From the NCBI GenBank assembly GCA_902623915.1, contig CACNVM010000002.1, positions 1 through 58,880 of the forward strand: DNA of 58,880 nt. Direction: 5' to 3'. Within the stretch, counting starts at the first letter, position 1, and every line of letters begins with the position of its first letter. Source of the DNA: an uncultured Pelagibacteraceae bacterium (lineage in GTDB: Bacteria > Pseudomonadota > Alphaproteobacteria > Pelagibacterales > Pelagibacteraceae). Position numbers and translations under genes: made by a program. Below the pieces are notes generated by a model. That model saw nothing but the letters and a program-made list of their open reading frames with translations, was not told the DNA's origin and made no database searches. Positions 42,301 to 50,906 of this stretch are shown here, one piece after another.

Positions 42301-44035
42301 CGAAGAGCTTATTAAAAAAATAAAATCATATAATAGATTTTTGAACCCTGAAACTTTAAATAAAGCTTATACTTTTGCATTAGAAGCCCATAAAAATCAA
42401 AAAAGAGACGAAGGCATTCCATATATCAGTCATCCTGTTGCCGTTGCCAATATATTAACAGAGTTAAAATTGGATAGCGCAACAATTGCAACAGGTTTAC
42501 TACACGATACTGTTGAGGATACAAAAGCTACTTATGAAACTGTAAAAAAAGAGTTTGGTAAAGAAGTAGCTGATTTAGTAGATGGTGTTACAAAAATATC
42601 TGCACTTGAAGAAAAGGCTGTGGAAAATTCTAAAGCTGAAAATCTAAGAAAACTAATTTTAGCTACATCAAAAGATATAAGAGTTTTGTTAGTAAAATTA
42701 GCAGATAGATTACATAATATGAGGACAATAAAATATGTTCCAGATAAAAATAAAAAAATTAGAAAAGCAAAAGAAACAATGGAAATTTATGCTCCGCTAG
42801 CAGATCGTATGGGCATGAACATTATAAGAGATGAACTGGAAGATTTATCTTTTTCTATTTTAAATCCTGAAGCGCGGAACTTAATATTAGATAGATTAAG
42901 ATTTATTAAAGATAAAAGGGAAGATATTATTAAAAATGTTTATGATGAATTAAATAAACTTCTAATACAAAATAAAATTGAAGCTGAAATAACAGGAAGA
43001 GAAAAAACTCCTTTTTCAATTTGGAGAAAAATGAATTCTAAAAGAGTTTCTTTAGAACAGTTAACAGATATTGTTGGTTTTAGAGTAATAGTGAAAAATA
43101 TAAATGATTGCTACATATCCTTAGGTGTTTTTCATAATGAATATTCAGCGATACCCGGTAAATTCAAAGATTACATATCAACACCTAAAATAAATCAATA
43201 CAAGTCAATTCATACCTCAGTGATTGGTCCAATGAAAAAAAGAATAGAAATACAAATTAGAACAAAACCAATGCACGAATTTGCAGAAAGAGGTATAGCT
43301 TCTCATTGGAGATACAAGTCTTCTGAAAAATTTTCTGAAATATCCTGGAAAGAATATGATTGGTTGAGAGACTTGGTCGAAATAATAGAAACAGGAGGTA
43401 GTCCAGAACACTACTTTGAATTTACCAAGTTACAAATGTTTCAAGATAACGTTTTTTGTTTTACACCGAAAGGTGCTGTCATAAAATTACCTAGAGATGC
43501 TACCCCAATAGATTTTGCCTATGCAGTTCATACTAATATTGGAGATACAGCAGTAGGTTGTGAAATTAATGGTAAAGAGTCTCCGCTACAAACATCACTT
43601 AAAAATGGTGATATGATAAAAATTATTACTTCAAAAAAAGTTTCTCCATCTTTGCATTGGCTATCATCAAGTAAAACTGGAAAAGCTAGAGCATCAATTA
43701 GAAAACATTGGCAGGGTAGATTTCTTAATAAAGAGGCCAAATTGAAAGAGTACAATTCAACTTTATCTATCGACTTACCACACAAGCCAGGTATTTTGGG
43801 TAAGGTCAGTACTTTAATTGGTGTAAATAATGCAAATATTATAAATATTGAATTAACAAATAGAGGTAAAGAATACTTAACATTCCTATTTGATATTCAA
43901 ATAAAAGATTTAAAAGACTTTACAAACTTAATAAGTCAACTTAAACAAGAGAAACTTAAATTTAAAGTAATACGTCATAAAAAGAAAAAGTATGCTTTCA
44001 TTCAAAGAGTCCTTGAAAATTTTAAAAGAAACTAA
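42290..44035 (+). CDS. rel: Bifunctional (p)ppGpp synthetase/hydrolase (Rel/SpoT family)
   Basis: A cytosolic stringent-response enzyme. I use the ATG at 42290 (MLNNEELIKKIKS, 581 residues); a GTG at 42275 would add five. The hydrolase HD domain has HPVAVANIL and GLLHDTVEDT, and the synthetase has PFSIWRKM, LTDIVGFRVIV and NQYKSIHTSVIGP. TGS follows (FTPKGAVIKLPRDATPIDFAYAVHTNIGD), then after a short linker an ACT domain to the end. It is over 100 residues shorter than usual Rel proteins; the zinc-finger/helical part between TGS and ACT seems to be missing. It overlaps pyrE by 44 bases. Confidence 0.93.
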   Translation: MLNNEELIKKIKSYNRFLNPETLNKAYTFALEAHKNQKRDEGIPYISHPVAVANILTELKLDSATIATGLLHDTVEDTKATYETVKKEFGKEVADLVDGVTKISALEEKAVENSKAENLRKLILATSKDIRVLLVKLADRLHNMRTIKYVPDKNKKIRKAKETMEIYAPLADRMGMNIIRDELEDLSFSILNPEARNLILDRLRFIKDKREDIIKNVYDELNKLLIQNKIEAEITGREKTPFSIWRKMNSKRVSLEQLTDIVGFRVIVKNINDCYISLGVFHNEYSAIPGKFKDYISTPKINQYKSIHTSVIGPMKKRIEIQIRTKPMHEFAERGIASHWRYKSSEKFSEISWKEYDWLRDLVEIIETGGSPEHYFEFTKLQMFQDNVFCFTPKGAVIKLPRDATPIDFAYAVHTNIGDTAVGCEINGKESPLQTSLKNGDMIKIITSKKVSPSLHWLSSSKTGKARASIRKHWQGRFLNKEAKLKEYNSTLSIDLPHKPGILGKVSTLIGVNNANIINIELTNRGKEYLTFLFDIQIKDLKDFTNLISQLKQEKLKFKVIRHKKKKYAFIQRVLENFKRN

Positions 44036-44573
44036 AGCTCTAATAGAAGGGCACTTTATTCTTTCATCAGGACTTCATAGTGACAAATATGTACAATGTG
44101 CAAAGCTTTTAAGCAAACCTGACAAATCTAAAGAATTTTGTATTTCTTTGTCGGAAAAGATAAAAGAAAATTTTGAAAATTTTAATTTAATTCTTTCACC
44201 CGCAATAGGAGGTATTATCATAGGGTATGAAATTGGAAGAATTTTAAATATTGAAACAATCTTTGTAGAAAGAGTGAATAATTATTTTCAAATAAGAAGA
44301 GGTTTTGAAATTAATAGAGACCATAAAATATTAGTTGTGGAGGACGTTATTACTACTGGTAAATCAAGTTTAGAGTGCTCATCCTTAGCTGAGAAATGTG
44401 GGGCTGAAGTTGTTGGTTTTGCAAGTTTAATAGATAGAACAGGAGGAAAAAGTAAAATCAATAAAAAAATAGTCTCTCAAGTAAAACTAGATATAACAAC
44501 TTTTACAGAAGATAATATTCCTGAGAATTTAAAAAAAATAAAGGCGATTAAGCCTGGAAGTAGAAATCTTTAA
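43992..44573 (+). CDS. pyrE: Orotate phosphoribosyltransferase
   Basis: This enzyme adds PRPP's ribose phosphate to orotate in pyrimidine synthesis. The 193 residues contain EGHFILSSGLHSDKYVQCAKLL (19-40) and the PRPP motif VVEDVITTGKSSLE. The start must be at or near 43992, because the conserved GHF..SSGLHS block begins only about 19 residues in. This places the first 44 bases inside the rel C-terminus in another frame. The TAATG junction with pdxJ is a one-base overlap. Confidence 0.95.
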   Translation: MLSFKESLKILKETKALIEGHFILSSGLHSDKYVQCAKLLSKPDKSKEFCISLSEKIKENFENFNLILSPAIGGIIIGYEIGRILNIETIFVERVNNYFQIRRGFEINRDHKILVVEDVITTGKSSLECSSLAEKCGAEVVGFASLIDRTGGKSKINKKIVSQVKLDITTFTEDNIPENLKKIKAIKPGSRNL

Positions 44574-45295
44574 TGCCAAAAGTAAAATTAGGCGTGAATA
44601 TAGATCATGTTGCTACTGTAAGAAACGCTAGAGGTGAAATTTATCCTAGCCCATTAAGAGCAGCACTAATAGCTCAAAAATATGGAGCAGATTCTATAAC
44701 CATACATTTAAGAGAAGATAGAAGACATATAAAAGATAAAGATTTTTTCGAAATTAATAAAAAATTAAAAATACCTTTGAATTTGGAATTAGCGCCAACA
44801 AAAGAAATGTTAAAAATCTCGTTAAAATATAAACCTAATTATATTTGTATTGTTCCTGAAAAAAGATCAGAAATAACCACAGAAGGTGGCTTAAATTTAA
44901 AAAAAAATAAAAAATTAATAAGAGAATTTTTAAAGAAATTTAGAGCAAATAAAATTAGAACCAGTTTATTTATTGAACCTAATATCTCAGATATTAAAGT
45001 TGCAAAGGAAATTGACGCGAATTGTGTTGAAATTCATACAGGCAAATTCTGTAATTTATTAAATAAAAAAAAAAGTATTTATAATGAATTTAATAGACTT
45101 AAAAAAGCTGTTAATTATGCTAATGTTATTGGATTAGAAGTTCATGCTGGTCATGGTATAACATTTGACTCAGCAAAAATATTATCAAAAATTAAAGGTA
45201 TTAAAGAATATAACATTGGTCATTTCTTAATTGGAGAGTCAATTTTTTTAGGACTGAAAAAAACAATTAAAAAGTTTAAAAATATTATTAATTAA
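44573..45295 (+). CDS. pdxJ: Pyridoxine 5-phosphate synthase
   Basis: This enzyme closes the pyridine ring of vitamin B6 from 1-deoxyxylulose 5-phosphate and 3-amino-2-oxopropyl phosphate. The 240 residues show LGVNIDHVATVRNARG (6-21), ITIHLREDRRHI, CIVPEKRSEITTEGGL and the late GLEVHAGHGITFDS and NIGHFLIGESIFLGL, all PdxJ signatures. It is coupled to pyrE and to argS through TAATG overlaps. Confidence 0.97.
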   Translation: MPKVKLGVNIDHVATVRNARGEIYPSPLRAALIAQKYGADSITIHLREDRRHIKDKDFFEINKKLKIPLNLELAPTKEMLKISLKYKPNYICIVPEKRSEITTEGGLNLKKNKKLIREFLKKFRANKIRTSLFIEPNISDIKVAKEIDANCVEIHTGKFCNLLNKKKSIYNEFNRLKKAVNYANVIGLEVHAGHGITFDSAKILSKIKGIKEYNIGHFLIGESIFLGLKKTIKKFKNIIN

Positions 45296-47019
45296 TGAAT
45301 TTATTTAAAAAATACGCTGAAGATATTAAGCATATTGTTTCCCAAAATAAGAGTTCTTTAAATTTAAATAATATTTCAAATATTGATAATATTATTGTTG
45401 AAAGCCCACCTGAACAATTTGATTACGATTTATCATCTAATGTCGCTATGGTTTTAAGTAAAATCAATAATGAAAATCCAAGAAATATTGCTGAAAAATT
45501 AAAACCCATTTTAATAAACAACATAAATGATTTCATAAAAATTGATATTGCTGGACCAGGTTTTTTAAATTTCAAATTTAATATAAAAACATGGGTTTCA
45601 ATAATTAATTCTGTCTTAAAATCAAAAAGTAAATACGGATCGAACAAAATCAAAAAAAAATATAATGTTGAATTTGTATCTGCAAATCCAACGGGTCCAA
45701 TGCACGTTGGTCACTGCAGAGGCGCTGTATTTGGGGATGTTATTAGTAATCTACTAAAATTTAATGGAGCTAGAGTAACGAAAGAATTTTATATAAATGA
45801 TTATGGTAAGCAGATAGAAAATTTTACTAAATCAGTTTTTTTAAGAATGAGGGAGATTAAATTTAAAGAAAATTTTCCTAATGATAAAGATCTTTATCAT
45901 GGTGATTATATTGTAGATATAGCAAAAATATTATTTAAAAATTCAAAAAGAATAAATTTAAATAAATATGAAGCTAGTTTTGATAAAATAAAGGATACTT
46001 CTCTTAATCAATCATTAAAATTAATAAAATCTGATTTAAAATTATTAGGTATCAAACATGACGTTTTCTTTTCCGAGTCCAATATGATTAAAAAAAAATA
46101 TGTCGATAAAATTATTAATATATTAAAAAAAAACAACTATGTTAGCGAAGGATATTTAAGTCCACCTAAAGGGGAAGAAATAAAGACCTGGCAAAAGACT
46201 AAAAGATTAATATTTAAATCATCAAAATTTGGTGATGACACTGATAGAGCTCTTCAAAAAAATGATGGTACATGGACTTATTTTGCAAACGATATTGGAT
46301 ATCACTTTGCAAAGGTTTCAAAAAAATATGATAAATTAATAAATGTTTTGGGAGCCGATCATATTGGTTATATTAAAAGAATTTCAGCAGCAGTTACTGC
46401 TATTTCAAATAATAAAACCAGTTTAACTTGCAAAGTCTGTCAACTAGTTAAATTTATGAAAAATGGTCAGCCATTTAAAATGTCAAAAAGATCAGGAGAT
46501 TTTTTTCCGCTAAGCAAACTATTATCTGAAGTTAATAAAGACGCTATAAGGTTTATGATGTTGTATAGAAGCAACGATGTAGAAATAGAATTTGATTTTA
46601 ATAAAATTCTAGAAAAAAATAAAGATAATCCAGTTTTTTATGTTCAGTATTGTTATGCAAGAATTAATTCTATTTTTAAAACTTTAAATATAAGTCCAAA
46701 TAAAAAAATTAATTATAATTTTAGTGAATTTAAATTAAATACTTTTGAAGAAAAAATATTAAGAAAAATTATTGAATGGCCTAAAATTGTTGACATTTCT
46801 TCTGACAAATTAGAACCTCATAGAATAACATTTTATCTTTATCAGCTCTCAACAATTTTTCACTCTTACTGGAGCAAAGGAAATGAAGATAAAAATTTAA
46901 GATTTATTATCAATGGAAAAATAAATAATTTATTCACTTTAAAACTTTTTCAACTTATTTTAATAATTTTGGAAAATGGAATGTTTATTTTGGGGGTCTC
47001 ATTACCAAAAAAAATGTGA
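45295..47019 (+). CDS. argS: Arginyl-tRNA synthetase
   Basis: A class I synthetase of 574 residues that charges tRNA-Arg. The N-terminal additional domain includes DIAGPGFLNFKF. The HIGH motif appears as HVGH in ANPTGPMHVGHCRGAVFGD, and the KMSKS-like motif as KMSKRSGDFFPL. The C-terminal helical anticodon-binding DALR domain follows. It starts with a TAATG overlap with pdxJ and ends at the start of a small membrane protein gene (TGATG). In most alphaproteobacteria argS directly follows dgt. Confidence 0.96.
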   Translation: MNLFKKYAEDIKHIVSQNKSSLNLNNISNIDNIIVESPPEQFDYDLSSNVAMVLSKINNENPRNIAEKLKPILINNINDFIKIDIAGPGFLNFKFNIKTWVSIINSVLKSKSKYGSNKIKKKYNVEFVSANPTGPMHVGHCRGAVFGDVISNLLKFNGARVTKEFYINDYGKQIENFTKSVFLRMREIKFKENFPNDKDLYHGDYIVDIAKILFKNSKRINLNKYEASFDKIKDTSLNQSLKLIKSDLKLLGIKHDVFFSESNMIKKKYVDKIINILKKNNYVSEGYLSPPKGEEIKTWQKTKRLIFKSSKFGDDTDRALQKNDGTWTYFANDIGYHFAKVSKKYDKLINVLGADHIGYIKRISAAVTAISNNKTSLTCKVCQLVKFMKNGQPFKMSKRSGDFFPLSKLLSEVNKDAIRFMMLYRSNDVEIEFDFNKILEKNKDNPVFYVQYCYARINSIFKTLNISPNKKINYNFSEFKLNTFEEKILRKIIEWPKIVDISSDKLEPHRITFYLYQLSTIFHSYWSKGNEDKNLRFIINGKINNLFTLKLFQLILIILENGMFILGVSLPKKM

Positions 47020-47279
47020 TGTTTAAAAAAATTATAACTACAACACATTTATTATTTGTTATCTTATTTATTAGTTACGTAATTATGATTTATTTTTCAA
47101 ATGAAACACAAATAAAAATAAATCAAAATAGAGTTATTTATTCAAAAGAATTAAATAATTTACCTAATTTGCCTTTTCTTAAGACAGATACAGATAATAT
47201 AATAAAATATAGTATAAAAAATCCCGACGAAAATAAAATTAAAAAAAGATACTTTTGGAATTTGTTAAAAGATGAATAG
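47019..47279 (+). CDS. Small single-span membrane protein of unknown function
   Basis: An 86-residue protein (MFKKIITTTHLLFVILFISYVIMIYF...) with one membrane segment at about 7-27 and a lysine/asparagine-rich tail. I see no known domain. It occupies the place between argS and nagZ where many alphaproteobacteria carry a larger SPOR-domain protein, so it may be a shrunken version that kept only the membrane anchor, or an unrelated gene. The ATG at 47019 overlaps the argS stop (TGATG); a GTG at 47016 would add one residue. It overlaps nagZ by eight bases. Confidence 0.65.
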   Translation: MFKKIITTTHLLFVILFISYVIMIYFSNETQIKINQNRVIYSKELNNLPNLPFLKTDTDNIIKYSIKNPDENKIKKRYFWNLLKDE

Positions 47280-48219
47280 AAAAGCAGCAATTATAAGCAT
47301 CAAGGGTTCTAAACTTACTGCATCTGAAATCAAACTTCTTAAAAAAGAGAAGCCATGGGGTATTATTTTATTCAAAAGAAACATAATCAATTTTAGACAA
47401 ACTAAAGATTTGACCCAAAAAATACGTAGCTGCATGAAAGATCCACTTTACCCAATATTAATTGATGAGGAGGGAGGTAAAGTTTCTCGATTATCTGAAC
47501 TTTTTAGTACAAAAGAATTTTCTCAGTATTTTTTTGGTCTTTTGTACGAAAAAAATAATAAAAAAGGAAAGTTAATTTATAAATATTATTTAGAAACTAT
47601 TTGTAATATTTTAAATGATCTTGGAATTAATATTAATACTATTCCTGTTATGGATTTATTACAAAGCTCTACCCATGAAGTGATCAAAAGTCGTTCATAT
47701 TCCAACAAAGCTAAAACTATTAAGATTTTAGGTAAATTTTGTATATCCTTTTTAAAAAAGAAAAAAATAGCTTCTGTAAGTAAACATGTCCCAGGTCACG
47801 GTTGTGCTAATAGCGATAGTCATTTTAATCTTCCAATAGTCTATAAAAAAAAGTCAAAATTATATAAAGAAGATTTTTCATTATTTAAAAAAATAAATTC
47901 AAACTTTATGATGACAGCACATATTTTATATAAAAATATAGATTCAAAAAACTTAGCCACATTTTCCCGTAATATTATTTCTCAAATCATTAGAAAAAAG
48001 TTTAATTTTAAGGGAATTTTGATATCAGATGATATTTCAATGAAAGCATTAAGTAAAAATTTATCTGCTAATGCAAATAAAGCACTTAATGCAGGTTGTA
48101 ATTTAGTTTTATATTGTGGAGGAAATATTAAAGAGTCATCCAAATTGCTTAAGAATTTAAGAAGTATTGATGATTTTACAGTAAAAAAAACTTATCAATT
48201 CTATAATTTTTTAAGATAA
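47272..48219 (+). CDS. nagZ: Beta-N-acetylhexosaminidase NagZ (GH3)
   Basis: A cytosolic family-3 glycosidase, 315 residues, that removes N-acetylglucosamine from muropeptides during cell-wall recycling. Motifs are KPWGIILFKRNI, LIDEEGGKVSRL (normally DQEGGRVQRL), SVSKHVPGHGCANSDSHFNLP with the His of the catalytic dyad, MMTAHILY, and SDDISMKAL with the nucleophile Asp. Together with the lytic transglycosylase at 38-40 kb it could complete part of a recycling pathway. It precedes scpA as in other alphaproteobacteria. Confidence 0.92.
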   Translation: MNRKAAIISIKGSKLTASEIKLLKKEKPWGIILFKRNIINFRQTKDLTQKIRSCMKDPLYPILIDEEGGKVSRLSELFSTKEFSQYFFGLLYEKNNKKGKLIYKYYLETICNILNDLGININTIPVMDLLQSSTHEVIKSRSYSNKAKTIKILGKFCISFLKKKKIASVSKHVPGHGCANSDSHFNLPIVYKKKSKLYKEDFSLFKKINSNFMMTAHILYKNIDSKNLATFSRNIISQIIRKKFNFKGILISDDISMKALSKNLSANANKALNAGCNLVLYCGGNIKESSKLLKNLRSIDDFTVKKTYQFYNFLR

Positions 48220-48228
48220 TATTAAAAG

Positions 48229-48996
48229 ATGGAATCAAAAACTAATAACTCTATATCTATAGATATACCAAATTATTCAGGGCCTTTAGAAACTTTACTT
48301 GAATTGGCAAAATCACAAAAGGTTGATTTGACAAATATTTCAATAACAATACTAGCAGATCAGTTTGTAGATTATATAAAGAATTTTAAAGATAAAAATT
48401 TGGACTTAGCTTTTGAGTATCTTTTAATGGCAACATGGCTCACTTATTTAAAATCAAAGTTGTTATTACCAGATGACCAAGAAGATGATTTTAAAGCATC
48501 TGAAATTGCAAATAAATTAAAATTGCAATTAAAAAAACTTGAATTGATAAGACTTTTATCTGATGAACTATTAAAAAGAAAAAGAGTTGGAAGAGATATT
48601 TTTTATAGAGGTACAAAAGGTGGGATCAGATCAATCAAAAATCCAGTTTACAAAGTTACTTTATACGAACTCCTTAAGGCATATTCATTAGTAAAAACAC
48701 AATCAATATTCCAAAAAGTAAATATCCCGAAATTACCCGTAATGACAACACAAGAAGGAATTAAACAAATTAAAGATAATATGCAATTAATTGATGATTG
48801 GAAAAAAATACATGAGTTAATACCGGAAACCTTAAATAAGACACCTAGATCAAAAAAAAGCGGTTTAGCTTCTATTTTTACCGCAAGTCTTGAGCTGACA
48901 AAAGATGGAATTATTAATATTATGCAAGAAAATTTATTTGGAGATGTTTTTATTAAAAAGTCACCCCATACTCCAATGAGACTTAAAACAAAATAA
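48229..48996 (+). CDS. scpA: Segregation and condensation protein A
   Basis: The kleisin subunit of the Smc-ScpAB chromosome condensin, 255 residues. NYSGPLETLLELAKSQKVDLTNISITILADQFVDYI (about 14-49) is the ScpA N-terminal signature, followed by EYLLMATWLTYLKSKLLLP. The C-terminal winged helix (about 205-250) has FTASLELTKDGIINIMQENLFGDVFI. ScpB follows three bases later. Confidence 0.94.
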   Translation: MESKTNNSISIDIPNYSGPLETLLELAKSQKVDLTNISITILADQFVDYIKNFKDKNLDLAFEYLLMATWLTYLKSKLLLPDDQEDDFKASEIANKLKLQLKKLELIRLLSDELLKRKRVGRDIFYRGTKGGIRSIKNPVYKVTLYELLKAYSLVKTQSIFQKVNIPKLPVMTTQEGIKQIKDNMQLIDDWKKIHELIPETLNKTPRSKKSGLASIFTASLELTKDGIINIMQENLFGDVFIKKSPHTPMRLKTK

Positions 48997-48999
48997 AAA

Positions 49000-49686
49000 A
49001 TGCAAAATGATAATAAAAATAATATAATTAATTTTCCGAATAAAAAATCTAAACTTGAAAAAGAAATTGAAGCGATTATTTTTGCAGCTGAGGAGCCTCT
49101 TGATATAGAAACTATTGAGGAAAGAATTGGTACAAGAACCAATATTAAAAAAATATTAGAAAATTTGCAAAAAGAGTATACTGGAAGAGGTATAAATCTA
49201 GTTTGTATCCAAAACAAATGGATATTTAGAACTGCTTTAGATGTATCAAAATTGATGTCTTTACAGAAATCTAGTCAAAGAAAATTGTCAAAAGCTACAA
49301 TAGAAACACTTTCTATAATTGTGTATCACCAACCTGTAACCAGATCTGAAATTGAAGAGATACGTGGTGTTGCGTTTGCATCAAATACACTTGAAATTTT
49401 ATTAGAGTTAGATTGGGTTAAACCAGCTGGACGAAAAAATGTACCTGGAAAACCAATTCAGTATGCTACAACTGAAAATTTCCTAAATCATTTTAATATA
49501 AAAAAACTATCAGATTTACCTACCATAGACGAACTCTCTTCTGCAGGTTTAATTGATGCAGGATCTGTAGATTCTTCTATATTTGGAACTGGTAAATTTT
49601 TTAAAGAACAATCTCAGGACAAAAAGGATAATATTTATTCTGATGTTGACGATGTGCTTAAACAAACTACAAATATTGAAGAATAA
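49000..49686 (+). CDS. scpB: Segregation and condensation protein B
   Basis: The winged-helix partner of ScpA, 228 residues. EKEIEAIIFAAEEPLDIETIEERIG (19-43) and LSKATIETLSIIVYHQPVTRSEIEEIRGVAFASNTLEILLELDWVKPAGRKNVPGKP are the two conserved wing domains. The C-terminal 45 residues are acidic and probably disordered. TatA starts 40 bases downstream. Confidence 0.94.
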   Translation: MQNDNKNNIINFPNKKSKLEKEIEAIIFAAEEPLDIETIEERIGTRTNIKKILENLQKEYTGRGINLVCIQNKWIFRTALDVSKLMSLQKSSQRKLSKATIETLSIIVYHQPVTRSEIEEIRGVAFASNTLEILLELDWVKPAGRKNVPGKPIQYATTENFLNHFNIKKLSDLPTIDELSSAGLIDAGSVDSSIFGTGKFFKEQSQDKKDNIYSDVDDVLKQTTNIEE

Positions 49687-49726
49687 ACATATTTATTTAA
49701 TTGTTTTTATTGTGTAGAATAACATC

Positions 49727-49924
49727 ATGGGTATAAGTTTTTGGCAAATAGCTATCGTAATAGTTCTTGTAGTTTTACTTTTTGGAAGAGGTAAGATCTC
49801 CAGTCTAATGGGTGATGTAGCTAAAGGAATTAAGAGTTTCAAAAAAGGAATGTCTTCAGATGAAAACAATCAGACAAATTTAGAGGACAAAAAAGACGAA
49901 GATTCTAATTCACAAAACAAATAA
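49727..49924 (+). CDS. tatA: Twin-arginine translocase subunit TatA
   Basis: A 65-residue single-span protein that forms the translocation pore of the Tat pathway. [42 protein letters not shown] shows the membrane helix, the FGRGK hinge and the amphipathic helix. An acidic tail follows. First gene of tatABC, seven bases before tatB. Confidence 0.95.
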   Translation: MGISFWQIAIVIVLVVLLFGRGKISSLMGDVAKGIKSFKKGMSSDENNQTNLEDKKDEDSNSQNK

Positions 49925-49930
49925 TTATTA

Positions 49931-50155
49931 ATGCCACAAATTGGATGGTTCGAATTACTAATAGTTGTTTTAGTAGCTATATTAATCATCGGCCCAAAAG
50001 ATTTTCCCGTAGTGTTAAGAAAATTAGGTAGCTGGATAGGTTCAACGAAAAAATATTTTTCAGATATTCAAAATAAGATTAATCAAACCGTAGATGAAGA
50101 AAATTCGGTTGAGAAAAAATATTCAAAAACTTCAAATGATAAAAAAGATGAATAA
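49931..50155 (+). CDS. tatB: Twin-arginine translocase subunit TatB
   Basis: A short 74-residue TatB. MPQIGWFELLIVVLVAILIIGPKDFPVVLRKLG shows the family's GWFELL start, the membrane helix and the GPKDFP hinge that distinguishes TatB from TatA. It is much shorter than enteric TatB (about 170), a common feature in alphaproteobacteria with small genomes. It overlaps tatC by eight bases. Confidence 0.93.
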   Translation: MPQIGWFELLIVVLVAILIIGPKDFPVVLRKLGSWIGSTKKYFSDIQNKINQTVDEENSVEKKYSKTSNDKKDE

Positions 50156-50906
50156 AATAGACGATCAAAATACTATAACTGGACATTTAACTGAACTTAG
50201 ATCGAGATTAATTAAATCCTTAATTTTTATTTTTGTAATATTTATTTTTGGATATATTTTTGCTGAATATATTTATAGCTTTTTATTAGAGCCATACGCA
50301 AAAGCGGTTAGAAATGATGGTATAGAAAGAAGATTAATTTTCACAGCTCTTCATGAAACATTCATCACTTATTTAAAACTCGCTTTTTTTCTTGCCCTTT
50401 TTTTAGGAAGTCCAATTTTTTTAACCCAAATGTGGAAATTTATTGCACCTGGACTTTACAAAAATGAGAAAAAAGCTTTATTACCTTACCTTATTGCCAC
50501 TCCTATATTATTTTTGTTAGGAGGAATGCTGGTTTATTATTTAGTTATGCCACTAGCTATAAAATTTTTTTTAACTTTTGAAACAAGCGGACAAATCAAC
50601 AACCTGCCTATTCAATTAGAAGCAAAAGTTAATGAATATTTGTCATTAATTATGAGATTGATTTTTGCATTCGGTTTAAGCTTTCAACTTCCAGTATTAC
50701 TTAATTTGTTAGCTAGAGTAGGTATAATCGACTCAAAATATCTTAAAGAAAGGCGAAGATATTTTATTGTAATTATTTTTGCTGCTGCTGCTATTCTTAC
50801 TCCGCCTGATCCAATAACACAAATTGGATTAGCAATACCGTTATTGATACTGTATGAATTATCTATATTATCTGTAAAATTAACGGAAAAGAAAAATAAT
50901 GCATAG
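50148..50906 (+). CDS. tatC: Twin-arginine translocase subunit TatC
   Basis: The receptor subunit that binds the twin-arginine signal, 252 residues with six membrane segments. I chose ATG 50148 (MNKIDDQNTITGHLTELRSRLIKSL) because the family's HLxELRxR motif then lies at residues 12-18; the longer frame from 50094 adds a basic stretch inside tatB. FIAPGLYKNEKKALLP and PPDPITQIGLAIPLLILYE are also typical. It overlaps serS by eight bases. Confidence 0.95.
   Translation: MNKIDDQNTITGHLTELRSRLIKSLIFIFVIFIFGYIFAEYIYSFLLEPYAKAVRNDGIERRLIFTALHETFITYLKLAFFLALFLGSPIFLTQMWKFIAPGLYKNEKKALLPYLIATPILFLLGGMLVYYLVMPLAIKFFLTFETSGQINNLPIQLEAKVNEYLSLIMRLIFAFGLSFQLPVLLNLLARVGIIDSKYLKERRRYFIVIIFAAAAILTPPDPITQIGLAIPLLILYELSILSVKLTEKKNNA

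Noticed and set aside
48648-49217. 189-codon open frame on the minus strand
   Set aside because: It is the antisense shadow of scpA and scpB, both of which are clear family members.
50094-50147. Longer tatC start
   Set aside because: It adds a basic stretch overlapping tatB; the ATG at 50148 puts the conserved motif at the usual distance.
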